A stretch of DNA of 64,000 nucleotides from Planctomycetota bacterium (GTDB lineage: Bacteria; Planctomycetota; UBA1135; UBA2386): the NCBI GenBank assembly GCA_020848735.1, contig JADLHO010000065.1, forward strand, positions 50,968-114,967, read 5' to 3'. The notes under the pieces are model-generated. The model saw only the letters and a list, made by a program, of their open reading frames with translations, had not been told where the DNA came from and made no database searches. Positions 51,926 through 61,257 of this stretch are shown here, piece by piece (the stretch's first letter is position 1; each line of letters opens with the position of its first letter). The position numbers and the translations under genes were made by a program.

Positions 51926-52828
51926 ATGGAGCTTCCGGCTGCCCTCGTCGACGACCTCGTTCGCCGAGCTCTCGGCGAGGACCTCGGTCCGAACGGTGTC
52001 GACCTGACGACCGCGGTCGCGCTGCGCACGCCCCGTCGTGCCCGAGCGCGCATCGTGGCGAAGTCCGCGGGGGTGCTCGCGGGTCTCCCGCTCGCGCTCG
52101 CGGCCTTCTCGAGCTGTGATCCCGCCGTCCATCTGGTGCCGCATCGCCGCGACGGCGAGCGCGTCGAGCGCGGTGGTCTCGTGCTGGAGATCGCGGGCGA
52201 TGCCGCGGCCCTCCTCCGCGCGGAGCGCAGCGCGTTGAACTTCCTCCAGCAGCTCAGCGGCATCGCGACGCTGACGCGCGCGTTCGTCGACGCGGTCGCG
52301 GGCACGGGCGCCGCGATCCTCGATACGCGCAAGACGAGCCCCGGTCTGCGCGCCGTCGAGAAGTACGCGGTGCGCATGGGCGGCGGCACGAACCACCGCT
52401 TCGGGCTCTTCGACCAGATCCTGCTGAAGGAGAACCACTTCGCCTGTGCGGCGCCGGAGTCGGTCGAGAGCGTGGTCGCGCGGGCCGTGGCCCGCAGTCC
52501 GGCGGGCGTGCCGGTCGTGGCCGAGGCGCGCGACCTGGGCGAGGCCCTCGCCGCGGTGCGGGGTGGCGCGCAGATCGTGATGCTCGACAACTTCGAACTC
52601 GGCACCGGACTGCGGGACGCCGTGCGCGCCGTGCGCGGCGAGGCGGCGCGCCTCGGACGCCGCGTGGCCCTCGAGATCTCGGGCGGCATCGTGCTCGACA
52701 ACGTCGCGGCCTACGCCGCCTGCGGGGTCGACCGCATCTCGGTGGGGGCGCTGACGCATTCGGCGAAGGCCCTCGATCTCTCCCTGCTGGTCGAGATCGG
52801 CGCCGTCGCGCCGGAGGCCGTGCGTTGA
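51926..52828 (+). CDS. nadC: Nicotinate-nucleotide pyrophosphorylase (carboxylating)
   Basis: A 300-aa enzyme of NAD synthesis that turns quinolinate and PRPP into nicotinate mononucleotide with loss of CO2. Conserved blocks: 'EDLGPNGVDLTTAVAL', 'ERSALNFLQQLSGIATLT', 'ILDTRKTSPGLRAVEKYAV', 'GGGTNHRFGLFDQILLKENH', 'VEARDLGEALAAV', 'LEISGGIVLDNVAAYAACGV' and 'DRISVGALTHSAKALDLSL'. Length is normal. It is translationally coupled to the RsbW-like gene by TTGA. Identification is secure. Confidence 0.97.
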   Translation: MELPAALVDDLVRRALGEDLGPNGVDLTTAVALRTPRRARARIVAKSAGVLAGLPLALAAFSSCDPAVHLVPHRRDGERVERGGLVLEIAGDAAALLRAERSALNFLQQLSGIATLTRAFVDAVAGTGAAILDTRKTSPGLRAVEKYAVRMGGGTNHRFGLFDQILLKENHFACAAPESVESVVARAVARSPAGVPVVAEARDLGEALAAVRGGAQIVMLDNFELGTGLRDAVRAVRGEAARLGRRVALEISGGIVLDNVAAYAACGVDRISVGALTHSAKALDLSLLVEIGAVAPEAVR

Positions 52829-53268
52829 CGGTCGTCTTCGGCTTCAAGCTGCGGCCGCGATTCGAGCAGGTGCGGGCGCTCCGCAACGGCCTGCGGCAGC
52901 GTCTCGAACCGCTCGGCGTGGCCGAGTCGGACGTCGACCGGCTGGTGCTCGTCGTCGACGAGATGGTCAGCAACGCGATCGAGCACGGCGAGCGGTACCG
53001 GCGACCCGACGACCTGCTGACGGTGCGCTTCGCCGTCGACTCGCAGCACGTCGACCTCGACTTCCTCGATCCGGCCGTGCCCAGCGACACCGTGGGGCAG
53101 ATCCTCGTGCTGCTCCAGCAGTGCCGTTCGGGTCGTCCGCCGCTCGACAACGAGCGGGGCCGTGGCCTCTACCTCATCGACGACGGGCTCGACTCGCTCG
53201 ATGTCGCGCTCGAGCCGCTCGGCGTCGGCCTGCGGGTGCGCGGTCGCCTCCTGCGCACGCCGACATGA
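52825..53268 (+). CDS. RsbW/SpoIIAB-like ATP-binding (anti-sigma or regulatory) protein
   Basis: A 147-aa single HATPase_c_2 domain: N box 'VLVVDEMVSNAIEHGERY', then 'DLDFLDPAVPSD' at the G1 position and 'NERGRGLYLIDDGLDSLDVA' at G2. These small GHKL kinases usually phosphorylate an anti-anti-sigma factor (STAS) and hold a sigma factor. No STAS partner or cognate sigma factor gene is adjacent. It starts at TTG overlapping the nadC stop (TTGA) and ends in an ATGA overlap with the VanZ-like gene. Confidence 0.8.
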   Translation: MTVVFGFKLRPRFEQVRALRNGLRQRLEPLGVAESDVDRLVLVVDEMVSNAIEHGERYRRPDDLLTVRFAVDSQHVDLDFLDPAVPSDTVGQILVLLQQCRSGRPPLDNERGRGLYLIDDGLDSLDVALEPLGVGLRVRGRLLRTPT

Positions 53269-53729
53269 GCTGGCCGAGACGCAGCGTCGCGCTGCTCGAG
53301 AACTGGCCCCTGCCCCTGCGCGTCCTGCCGGCTGTGCTCTGGTCCGCGCTGATCTGGCTGCTCTCCGCGCGGCCGGGTTCGGGATCGGGGAGCGCGTGGC
53401 ACGTCTCGCTGCTCCTCAACGGCGGGCACTTCGTGCTCTTCGCGGGTCTCGCCGGCTTGCTGGCGATCGCGGCGCGTGCGCGCTCGCTCCGCGCCGATCT
53501 GCTGGTCTGGGGCGCGGCCGTCGCGTGGGGTGCCCTCGACGAATACCACCAGGCCCACGTGCCGGGCCGCGACTGCTCGTTGCTCGACCTCGCGACCGAC
53601 GCCGCCGGTGCGGCCTTCGCCGTCCACGCGCTGCGGGCGTTGCACGCCCGGTCGCCGCGCGCGCGGCGCGGTCTCGTCGTCGCGGCGCTGCTCGGGGCGA
53701 TCGCGGTCGGCTTCTCGACCTTCATCTGA
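53265..53729 (+). CDS. VanZ-like family membrane protein
   Basis: A 154-aa protein with four transmembrane segments. 'LWSALIWLLSARPG', 'GGHFVLFAGLAGLLAIAA', 'AVAWGALDEYHQAHVPGRDC' and 'DLATDAAGAAFAVHAL' reproduce the VanZ family pattern, including the conserved D-E-x-x-Q and D-x-x-x-D motifs. VanZ proteins give low-level teicoplanin resistance in enterococci; in most bacteria their role is unknown. It is the last gene of the 50.6-53.7 kb run. Confidence 0.85.
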   Translation: MSWPRRSVALLENWPLPLRVLPAVLWSALIWLLSARPGSGSGSAWHVSLLLNGGHFVLFAGLAGLLAIAARARSLRADLLVWGAAVAWGALDEYHQAHVPGRDCSLLDLATDAAGAAFAVHALRALHARSPRARRGLVVAALLGAIAVGFSTFI

Positions 53730-53751
53730 TCGCCCGCGCGCGGGTGGGCCC

Positions 53752-54246
53752 TCAGTCGTCGTGGCGGTCGTCGTGCCGCGAGCGGCGCCAGCGGCGATCG
53801 TCGTCTCGACCACCGCAGACCGGCTCACTGCAGCGGCAGGGCACGGCCACGCGCTCCTCGCGCCATTCCCAGTGACCCGGCTCCTGGACGACGCGGTCGT
53901 AGGCCGGGCTGATCAGGACGCGCTCCATCCGACCGCACGCGTCGCGGCGCCAACCCCAACGTGCGGGGACGTGTTCGACGCGCTCGCAACCGGGAACCCA
54001 CACGCGCACGCGGCGCAGTTCGTAGCGGACGTGCTCAGGTCCGCAGTCCGGCGCGCAGTCCTCGCGTCCGCCGATGCGCAGCACCGGGCCGCGCGGGCCA
54101 CCGAACTGCACCTCGCCGCCGACGCGCACGCCGTGCCGATCGATGCCGATCTCGAGGCGCTGGGCCTTCGCCGGCGCGGCGAGGAGGCTCGCTCCGCAGA
54201 GCAGGCCGAGGCCGGAGAGGAACAGGGAGGGGAGGATTCGCTTCAT
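53752..54246 (-). CDS. Small exported basic protein
   Basis: A 164-aa protein with a signal peptide ('FLSGLGLLCGASLLAAPAKA') and a mature part full of Arg, Trp, His and Cys: 'LRRVRVWVPGCERVEHVPA' and 'VVQEPGHWEWREERVAVPC', ending in a run of Arg/Asp/His ('RHDDRHDD'). The tyrosine-tryptophan-proline pattern resembles short YXWQ-type repeat proteins seen in Planctomycetota. Six Cys suggest disulphides. Function is unknown. Confidence 0.65.
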   Translation of the reverse strand: MKRILPSLFLSGLGLLCGASLLAAPAKAQRLEIGIDRHGVRVGGEVQFGGPRGPVLRIGGREDCAPDCGPEHVRYELRRVRVWVPGCERVEHVPARWGWRRDACGRMERVLISPAYDRVVQEPGHWEWREERVAVPCRCSEPVCGGRDDDRRWRRSRHDDRHDD

Positions 54247-54416
54247 GGCGAGTGGCTCTGAGCGAACGCCGTGCCGCGGGCCGGAACGACGTGGATCGCC
54301 CGCTGCGACGGCGCCCCGCGTGCGTCGCTCGCGGACTTGTCCTCGCGACAAGACAGCCGTGCGCGCCGCGTGTGTCCTCGTCGCGTCAGCCCTCAGCCGG
54401 CGGTAGAAGGGCCGCG

Positions 54417-55853
54417 ATGACCGACGGCGATCGCTTCGACCATCCCCTGATCGAACGCTATGCGAGCCCGGCGATGGCGCGGCTCTTCTCGCCGGCCTCG
54501 CGTCACGGCACCTGGCGCACGCTCTGGATCGAACTCGCGCGCGCCGAGCAGGCGCTCGGCCTGCCGATCCACGACGCGCAGATCCGCGCGATGGAGGCCG
54601 TGCGCGAGCGCTTCGACTGGGAGCGGGTCGCGGCGATCGAGAAGGAGCGGCGTCACGACGTGATGGCGCACGTCGAACACCTCGGCGAACTCGCCCCGGA
54701 AGCCCGCGGCATCATCCACCTGGGCGCGACGAGCTGCTTCGTGACCGACAACGGCGACCTGATGCTCTACCGGCAGGCGCTGAGGCTCGTCGAGCGGCGC
54801 CTCTGCGCCTGCATCGATGCGCTCGCGGCGTTCGCCGCGCAGCACCGCGCGCTCGCCTGCCTCGGCTACACGCACTACCAGGTGGCGCAGCCGACGACCG
54901 TCGGCAAGCGCGCCTGTCTCTGGATCCAGGACCTGCTCCTCGACCTCGACGAGATCCGACGCGTCGCGGAGTGGCTGCCCGCGCGCGGGGTCAAGGGCAC
55001 GACCGGCACGCAGGCGTCCTTCCTCGCGCTCTTCGACGGGGATCACGAGAAGGTCAAGGAGCTGGACCGTCGCGTCTGCGCCGCGATCGGCTTCGCCCGC
55101 AGCATCCCCGTCAGCGGGCAGACCTACCCGCGGAAGCTCGATTGGACGATCCACTCCGCGCTCTGCGGCATCGCGCAGTCGTCCGCCAAATTCGGCGCGG
55201 ACCTCCGCCTCCTGAGCCACGACGGCGAGCTCGAGGAGCCGAGCGAGAAGTCGCAGATCGGCAGCTCGGCGATGGCCTACAAGAAGAACCCGATGCGCAG
55301 CGAGCGCATCTGCAGTCTCGCGCGCTACGTGATCGCGGCCACCGAGACCTCGGCCCAGACCGCGGCCGCGCAGTGGCTCGAGCGCACGCTCGACGACTCG
55401 GCCGTGCGCCGCATCGCGATCCCCGAGAGCTTCCTCGCGATCGACGGCATCCTCATCCTGGTCGAGAACGTCGCCCGCGGTCTCGTCGTCTTCCACAAGC
55501 TCATCGAGCGGCGCCTGAAGGAGCAGCTGCCCTTCCTCGCCACGGAGGAGCTGATGATGGCCGGCGTGCGCGCGGGCGGCGATCGGCAGGTCCTCCACGA
55601 GCGCATCCGCGTGCACTCGCGTGAGGCGGTGCGGCGGCTCAAGCTCGAGGGCGCGGACCGCAATCCGCTCCTCGAGCTGCTGGCAGAGGACCCGGCCTTC
55701 GCCGCGCTCGGCGTGGACTTCGACGGGCTGCTCGAGGCGACGCGCTTCGTCGGCCGCGCCCCCGAGCAGGTCGACGAGTTCCTCGCGAACGAGGTGAGGC
55801 CGCGGCTGGCGGGGTACGAGCGCGCTGCCGCGTCGGCCGAGCTCAGGGTCTGA
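54417..55853 (+). CDS. purB: Adenylosuccinate lyase
   Basis: A 478-aa enzyme of the fumarase/aspartase superfamily. The signature 'GSSAMAYKKNPMRSERI' (with the catalytic Ser loop), 'RRHDVMAHVEHLGELAPEA', 'IHLGATSCFVTDNGDL' and 'YTHYQVAQPTTVGKRACLW' are diagnostic of the PurB branch. It cleaves SAICAR and adenylosuccinate, releasing fumarate, in purine synthesis. The ATG at 54417 is preceded at 7 nt by TAGAAG, close to but not matching the TANNNT set. An inverted repeat CTTGTC/GACAAG is at 54336-54352. Confidence 0.95.
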   Translation: MTDGDRFDHPLIERYASPAMARLFSPASRHGTWRTLWIELARAEQALGLPIHDAQIRAMEAVRERFDWERVAAIEKERRHDVMAHVEHLGELAPEARGIIHLGATSCFVTDNGDLMLYRQALRLVERRLCACIDALAAFAAQHRALACLGYTHYQVAQPTTVGKRACLWIQDLLLDLDEIRRVAEWLPARGVKGTTGTQASFLALFDGDHEKVKELDRRVCAAIGFARSIPVSGQTYPRKLDWTIHSALCGIAQSSAKFGADLRLLSHDGELEEPSEKSQIGSSAMAYKKNPMRSERICSLARYVIAATETSAQTAAAQWLERTLDDSAVRRIAIPESFLAIDGILILVENVARGLVVFHKLIERRLKEQLPFLATEELMMAGVRAGGDRQVLHERIRVHSREAVRRLKLEGADRNPLLELLAEDPAFAALGVDFDGLLEATRFVGRAPEQVDEFLANEVRPRLAGYERAAASAELRV

Positions 55854-56027
55854 GCCGGGCGCCGCGGGGGAAGCCCGGGCGCGCGCGGGGTCTGCATCGC
55901 GAGGGCGTGCATTCCCGAGAAAGTCCAAACCGCGCGAGGCCTGCGGTCACCACCGGCGCGAAGCCCCCGGTGTCCGAGAGCCAGGCGATCGGCCGGGGTG
56001 CCTCGTCTCCGAGCGAGAGGCCCTCCC

Positions 56028-59000
56028 ATGCGTGTCTTCCGACTCTCCCTTGCGGCGCTCCCCCTCGCCGCACTGTTCTCGTCCCCACTGCTCGCGCAGT
56101 ACCGGCGACCCGACGTGGTCTCGCCGAGCGTCGCCGCGACGAAGCAGGACAACATCGTCACCCCCTGGGCCGAGATCCCGGCCAGTGCCCTCGACACCCT
56201 CGTGAAGGGCCACGGGATGCCCATCGAGTACACCGGCGTGCTCAACGTGCGCCGCGGGCGCATCGAGCTCTACTACTTCAATCAGGCGGCCAACCGGCAG
56301 TTCCTCGTCGACGAGTACCCCGTGCCGGTCGGCGCGACCGCGATGCGCGTGCGCCCGGCCACGACGGAGATCTGGGTCGCCGTTCCCAACAGCCGCATCG
56401 GCTACGACCCGGCCACCGGCAACGTCAGCGACGGCGGCGTGATCGTCGTCGTCGACGCGATCAGCGGGGTGCCCATCCGCACGATCGCGGCAGGCAAGAA
56501 CCCGACCGGACTCGTCTTCCATCCGAGCGGCTCCCACGCCTACGTGAGCTGCAAGGGCTCGCGGGACGTCCACGTCATCGACTGCGCGACGGGCCTCTCG
56601 ATCGCGGCCGTCGATCTGGATCAGTACACGCCGCACGCGATCGACTACGTCGTCGCGACGGACACCGTCGTCGTCGCGGCCCTGCTCTCCGGCAACCGCA
56701 CCGTCGCGCGCGGGACCTTCTCCGGCGACACGACTCCCGACGTCGTGACGGACACCGGGACCGATCCGCTGATCGCGACCGCGTTGCCCGACCGCGACGT
56801 CGTGGTGCTCGCGGTCAACCCGGCCAACCCCGGGAGCGTCGTGCGCGACGACAACCGCCTGGCGCAGGGCAACATGACGATCCAGTACGCGCTCGCGAGC
56901 GATCCGAACTTCGACCGCGCCTTCGTCGTCGGCACCGAGGCGCTCAACGCGCAGTTCGCGGGTGAGCGCAACTTCGTCGCCGGTCAGGTGGTCGAGAACC
57001 GGCTGGTCATGCTCGATTACTCGGGGGGCGGCACGCCGGCGCGGACGAGCGTCGCGCTCGATGGTCTGCCCTTCGGCCCGATGGCGACGCCCACCGACTT
57101 CGTCGTCGATCCGAACCAGAAGCGCGGCTGGCTCGTCGCCCGCGGCGTCGACCGCGTGGTGGAGTTCGACCTCTCGAACGCGGTGCCGGTGCCCGTCGGC
57201 GGCTGGGACATCCGCTCGGCGGATCCGAACTACCAGGCTTCGCTCGTCGGCGCGCGCAACGTCGAGGTCGATCCCAGCGGACGGCAGATCACCGTCTGGT
57301 GCGAGATCGAGAACTCGTTCGCGGTGATCGACGTGACCGTGCCGGCGCCGACCACGCCGACCGCCGTCACGACCACGCCGCTCGCCTTCGACCCGCTGCC
57401 GGCCTTCGCGAAGGGCGGCTGGGCCAGCCTCTCCGACGCGAATCGCTCCGCGAGCCAGACCTCGTCGTGTGCGTCCTGCCACGTCGACCTCGGCACGGAC
57501 AACCTCGTCTGGGAGCTCTCGAAGTGGCACGACCCCGAGGGCACGCCGCAGACCTCGTTGCAGCACGAGCAGGACAACAAGGGCCCGATGCTCACGCAGG
57601 TGCTCTTCGGACTGCCCGAGGCGGCGCCGTTCCACTGGCGCGGCGAGCAGCGCACGCTCGCCGACTTCAACGGCGCGTTCACCGACCTGCTCGAAGGGCA
57701 GGCGCTCAACCCTCAGGAACTCGACGAGATGGTGCGCTTCATCGGGCTGCTGCGCTACGCGCCCAATCGCAATCAGGCGATGGACCGCAGCTACGCGAAC
57801 ACCGCGGCGCCGAGCGGTGCCGGCAACGTGGCGCAGGGCCTCGTCGACTTCGAGCAGTTCCCGGTCTACGGCGTCGCCAACGGGGCGCGTTGCTCGACCT
57901 GCCATCAGCTCCCGATGGGGACGAACAACGAGATCCAGTTCACGGTGCCGGTCGGACCGCCCTCGTTCACCGTCAAGGTCGCGCCGCTGCGCGGACTCGT
58001 GAACCGCCTCGATGCCCCGCTCGCGCTCGGGCCGTTCGCGGGCAACCGCGCCGGCAACGGTGCCGGCCTCACGCACGCGGGCCAGATCGGCAGCTTCGCG
58101 GAGTTCGTCTCGCATCCGGTCTTCGGCGGCCTGCAGGGGCCGGCGGCGCAGCCGCAGCGCGACAACCTCGTCGCCTTCATGGAGGCCTTCGACACGGGCC
58201 TCGCGCCCGGAACGAGCTTCGTCCGCGTGCTGCGGACGGACCACGCCACGCCGGGCCCCGACTTCGACGCGACGATCGCGTACATCAGCGCCGAGGCGCT
58301 CGCCGGTCACGCGGACTTCTCCGCGACGATGGCGTTGGCGAACGGTGCCGGCGGCTTCGACACCTACTTCGGCTTCTGGGACGCGAGTCTCGGCGCCTTC
58401 GTGATCTCGACGCAGAACGCCGCGCCGCTGCCGCCGCCCGTCGTGAAGCAGCTCTTCCTGAGCTCGGGTCAGCCGATCACCTTCGTCGGCCACCCGCCGG
58501 GCTCGGGTCAGCGCTGGTCGATCGACGCCGACGACGATGCGCTGCTCGACCTCGACGAGATCTACGTGCACACGACGAACCCCTTCGTCGCGGACACCGA
58601 CGGCGACGGTCGTCCCGACGGTCACGAGGTCGCGAACGGCGAGCGTCCGCTCACGCCCGATCCCGCGACCGACATGCAGGCGCCCTCGCCGATGGGCGCG
58701 GTGCGCACGCAGTTCGTGACGACGCACACGGCACGGCTCGAGCTCAACACCGATGAGCCCGCGCAGGTGCGCGCCTTCGTGCGGGTGTCGATCGGCACGA
58801 CGATCATCTCGTTCCCGCTCGAGGGTCAGTCCTCGCCCGCGACCGGTGGCTTCACGACGAACCACCAGCTCGTGCTGAGCGGTCTGCCCTCGGCGATCGA
58901 ACTCCCGGTGATGCCGCTGCCGGTCCTCGGCCAGACCCAGCTCCCCGTGGATCTCGAGTTGCTCGACCCCGCGGGCAACCGTCAGACGATCACGATCCTG

Positions 59001-59441
59001 CTGAGCCCGGGCCAGCGCCCGGCGCCGATCCGCGTCGCGCAGATCGCGAACGCGGCCTACGTCGCCGCCACGAACTCCGCGACCTTCCAGGTCCAGTTGG
59101 GGTCCGGCACGACGATCCTCGACCTCGGTCTGCCGGGTGGTCCGGGCCAGATCTGGAACGCGGTCGTGCGCGTGAGCTACGGCACGCGGCCCGGTGCATC
59201 GGGCACGCAGATCAACGGCCTGACGCGCCTCAGCAGCGGTGGCTCCTTCGACTTCATCGTCGCCATCGACGCGACGACGAACCCCGGCACCTTCACCGTG
59301 CCGCTGCCGGCGAGCGCCGCGACGGACAGCAACCGCGTGCTCGCGATCACCGTGCACGACGTCATCCCGCAGCCCGGCGCCGGCTTCGGCTACATCGAGA
59401 CGCAGGGCTACAAGAGCCACCACGCCGTGCTGTCCTTCTGA
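56028..59441 (+). CDS. Large secreted c-type-haem beta-propeller protein
   Basis: An 1137-aa protein with a signal peptide ('LAALPLAALFSSPLLAQ'). Residues about 80-440 form a YncE-like beta-propeller ('AGKNPTGLVFHPSGSHAYVS', 'CKGSRDVHVIDCATG', 'DFVVDPNQKRGWLV'). A dihaem segment follows with two CxxCH motifs, 'SSCASCHVDLG' (about residue 482) and 'CSTCHQLPMG' (about 625), as in cytochrome c peroxidase/MauG-like proteins. Near residue 840 is a calcium-binding 'DADDDALLDLDEI' and 'DTDGDGRPDGHEV' pair, and the end is beta-sandwich. Probably periplasmic or surface electron transfer or sensing; the substrate is unknown. GAGAGG upstream is the ribosome site. Confidence 0.85.
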   Translation: MRVFRLSLAALPLAALFSSPLLAQYRRPDVVSPSVAATKQDNIVTPWAEIPASALDTLVKGHGMPIEYTGVLNVRRGRIELYYFNQAANRQFLVDEYPVPVGATAMRVRPATTEIWVAVPNSRIGYDPATGNVSDGGVIVVVDAISGVPIRTIAAGKNPTGLVFHPSGSHAYVSCKGSRDVHVIDCATGLSIAAVDLDQYTPHAIDYVVATDTVVVAALLSGNRTVARGTFSGDTTPDVVTDTGTDPLIATALPDRDVVVLAVNPANPGSVVRDDNRLAQGNMTIQYALASDPNFDRAFVVGTEALNAQFAGERNFVAGQVVENRLVMLDYSGGGTPARTSVALDGLPFGPMATPTDFVVDPNQKRGWLVARGVDRVVEFDLSNAVPVPVGGWDIRSADPNYQASLVGARNVEVDPSGRQITVWCEIENSFAVIDVTVPAPTTPTAVTTTPLAFDPLPAFAKGGWASLSDANRSASQTSSCASCHVDLGTDNLVWELSKWHDPEGTPQTSLQHEQDNKGPMLTQVLFGLPEAAPFHWRGEQRTLADFNGAFTDLLEGQALNPQELDEMVRFIGLLRYAPNRNQAMDRSYANTAAPSGAGNVAQGLVDFEQFPVYGVANGARCSTCHQLPMGTNNEIQFTVPVGPPSFTVKVAPLRGLVNRLDAPLALGPFAGNRAGNGAGLTHAGQIGSFAEFVSHPVFGGLQGPAAQPQRDNLVAFMEAFDTGLAPGTSFVRVLRTDHATPGPDFDATIAYISAEALAGHADFSATMALANGAGGFDTYFGFWDASLGAFVISTQNAAPLPPPVVKQLFLSSGQPITFVGHPPGSGQRWSIDADDDALLDLDEIYVHTTNPFVADTDGDGRPDGHEVANGERPLTPDPATDMQAPSPMGAVRTQFVTTHTARLELNTDEPAQVRAFVRVSIGTTIISFPLEGQSSPATGGFTTNHQLVLSGLPSAIELPVMPLPVLGQTQLPVDLELLDPAGNRQTITILLSPGQRPAPIRVAQIANAAYVAATNSATFQVQLGSGTTILDLGLPGGPGQIWNAVVRVSYGTRPGASGTQINGLTRLSSGGSFDFIVAIDATTNPGTFTVPLPASAATDSNRVLAITVHDVIPQPGAGFGYIETQGYKSHHAVLSF

Positions 59442-59527
59442 GTCCGTCCGCCGCGCGCGCCGGCCATGGCGCGCGCCGGCTAGCATCCGCCCAAGACCTG
59501 CCGCCAGCGCCCGCACCGATCCGCACC

Positions 59528-61219
59528 ATGTCGCCGTCGTCCCCGTCGTCCGTCGTGTCCCCTGCGTGGGCCGCCTGGCTCGCCCTGTGCGTCGCCGCGT
59601 TGCCGTCGCTCGCCGACGCGCAGGTCTTCCCCGGCACCCCGCGCGCGTTCCGCTTCGGTCCGGAGGGTGCGTTGCCTTCGACCATCACGCGGGTCGCGCC
59701 GGGTGAGTACTCCGGCGATCGACGGGGCGACGTCGCGGTCGTCGCCGACGGCGCGCTGCACCTCGTGCTCGGCGCCTACGGCTTCGGCCGTGCGGTGACC
59801 CTTCCCACGCCCGGTGCGGGCGTCGTGCTCGACTGCGTGCGTTGGCCGCAGGGCGCCGAGACGGCCGACCACGACCTCGTGCTCTGCTCGGTCGACGGCG
59901 GCCACGCCCCAGGGCTCTACTCGGTCGCGATCGACGCGGGCGGTCAGCCCGTGGCGAAGCTGCAGCTCGCGGGCGGCATGGCGAGCACGCGCGAGTTGCG
60001 CCTCGTCGCGCACGACGGGGTGACGCGCCTCTTCGGCCTCTCGACGCAGTCCGACTCGATCGCGAGCGCGATCGTCCTCCCCGACCGCGTGGTCGATGCG
60101 CCGGCCATTCCGCTGGGCGGGCCGGCCAAGGCGCTGCGCGTCGCGGGCTGGGAGAGCGAGGCCGCGCCTTGCTGTTTCGTCGCGCGCGGCGAGAGGATCG
60201 AGGTGCTCGCCCTCGATGGGAGCCCCCTCGAGACGATCCTCGCCACCGCGCCGATCCACGACTTCGATGCCGCCTGGTCGCGCGCCTTGGGACACGGGCG
60301 CGTGGCGATCGTCAGCGCCGATCCCGCGAGCGCGGCCTCGTGGTTCGAACTGCGCGACCCGGCGGGGGTCCTCGCCCAGCTCCAGGGTCTCGGCGTGGCG
60401 AAGCCGCGCCTCTGCTTCGACGACGTCTTCACGCGCGGCGAACTCGACGTCTGCGCGGTGAACTCGCACGCCCCGAGCGGCTTCGCGGTCTTCGGGGGGC
60501 TCGGCCCCACGCCCGACACGTACGCGTTCACGCTCTCCGGCGGCGTGGTCTTCGAGTTTCAAGGCCCCGGCTTCGGGATGAACGCGAGCCACGGCAACGT
60601 CGCGGTGCACGACATCGACGGCGACGGCGATCGCGACGCGGTCTTCGCGGACCAGGGCACCGGCACCGTCTGGCTGCAGCCGAGCTGGGCGATCGACGAG
60701 ATCGCGAGCGCTCCCGCCGCGGTGCAGCCGATCCCCGTCTACACGCACCAGAACCCGGCCTGGCAGTGGTTCCAATTCGCGTTCGCCGCGCCGCCGGCCT
60801 TCGCCGCGACGCACGTCGAGATCACGGTGTACCAGCGGCTCGAGAGCGGGGGCGCCACGCAGTACCAGCTCGTCGCGAGCAGCGTCGAGGCATTCTTCGC
60901 GGCACCCTTCGATCCCGCGCTCCAGATGACCGGGGTCGTTCCGGTCTTCGGGCAGTACCAGGGACCCGCGGCGACGGAGGCCGACTACGTCGCGGCGCTC
61001 CGCATGCTCGCGAGCACCCCCGAGGGTGGCGCGTGGACCGCGTGCGGGCCGGAGGCCTTCGTCGAGTTCCACCACGCGCGCACCCCGGATCCGGGCAACC
61101 CGGGCATGTTCACCGACGGCACCGCCGGCGGCACGAACCCCCTGCCGACGGTCATCGGTTCCGGGATCACCGGGGTCGGAACCACGCCGCCGCCGCCGCC
61201 GCCGCCGGGCGGCGGCTGA
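59528..61219 (+). CDS. Secreted FG-GAP/VCBS-like repeat protein with proline-rich tail
   Basis: A 563-aa protein with a signal peptide ('AAWLALCVAALPSLADAQ'). The first 400 residues have irregular propeller-like repeats ('PGEYSGDRRGDVAVVADG') and one clear FG-GAP/VCBS unit 'GNVAVHDIDGDGDRDAVFAD' (about residue 360), likely calcium-binding. A second domain (about 400-530) is unrecognised, and the protein ends in a Gly/Pro tail with seven Pro in a row. Function is unknown; surface adhesion is a guess. TAGCAT lies 41 nt before the ATG, so this gene would have a normal leader. Confidence 0.75.
   Translation: MSPSSPSSVVSPAWAAWLALCVAALPSLADAQVFPGTPRAFRFGPEGALPSTITRVAPGEYSGDRRGDVAVVADGALHLVLGAYGFGRAVTLPTPGAGVVLDCVRWPQGAETADHDLVLCSVDGGHAPGLYSVAIDAGGQPVAKLQLAGGMASTRELRLVAHDGVTRLFGLSTQSDSIASAIVLPDRVVDAPAIPLGGPAKALRVAGWESEAAPCCFVARGERIEVLALDGSPLETILATAPIHDFDAAWSRALGHGRVAIVSADPASAASWFELRDPAGVLAQLQGLGVAKPRLCFDDVFTRGELDVCAVNSHAPSGFAVFGGLGPTPDTYAFTLSGGVVFEFQGPGFGMNASHGNVAVHDIDGDGDRDAVFADQGTGTVWLQPSWAIDEIASAPAAVQPIPVYTHQNPAWQWFQFAFAAPPAFAATHVEITVYQRLESGGATQYQLVASSVEAFFAAPFDPALQMTGVVPVFGQYQGPAATEADYVAALRMLASTPEGGAWTACGPEAFVEFHHARTPDPGNPGMFTDGTAGGTNPLPTVIGSGITGVGTTPPPPPPPGGG
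61185..61207. repeat. CGC-type trinucleotide microsatellite
   Basis: A pure run of about seven CCG-type triplets encodes the polyproline tail of the FG-GAP-like protein. The run length could vary between strains. Confidence 0.7.
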
Positions 61220-61221
61220 GA

Positions 61222-61255
61222 GCCCAAGAGACAGCTCGTCTCCCGAACTCTGGGC
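61222..61255. terminator. Weak hairpin between convergent genes
   Basis: GAGAC (61228-61232) pairs with GTCTC (61238-61242), and an outer GCCCA/TGGGC (61222-61226 and 61251-61255) could close a larger stem. It lies between the ends of two convergent genes and overlaps the last codon of the minus-strand gene. Confidence 0.3.
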
Positions 61256-61257
61256 CT

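Noticed and set aside
55854..56027. Structured 174-nt leader before the haem-propeller gene, considered as a riboswitch
   Set aside because: Short inverted repeats are present, but none of the conserved cores of c-di-GMP, cobalamin, SAM or TPP riboswitches can be found.
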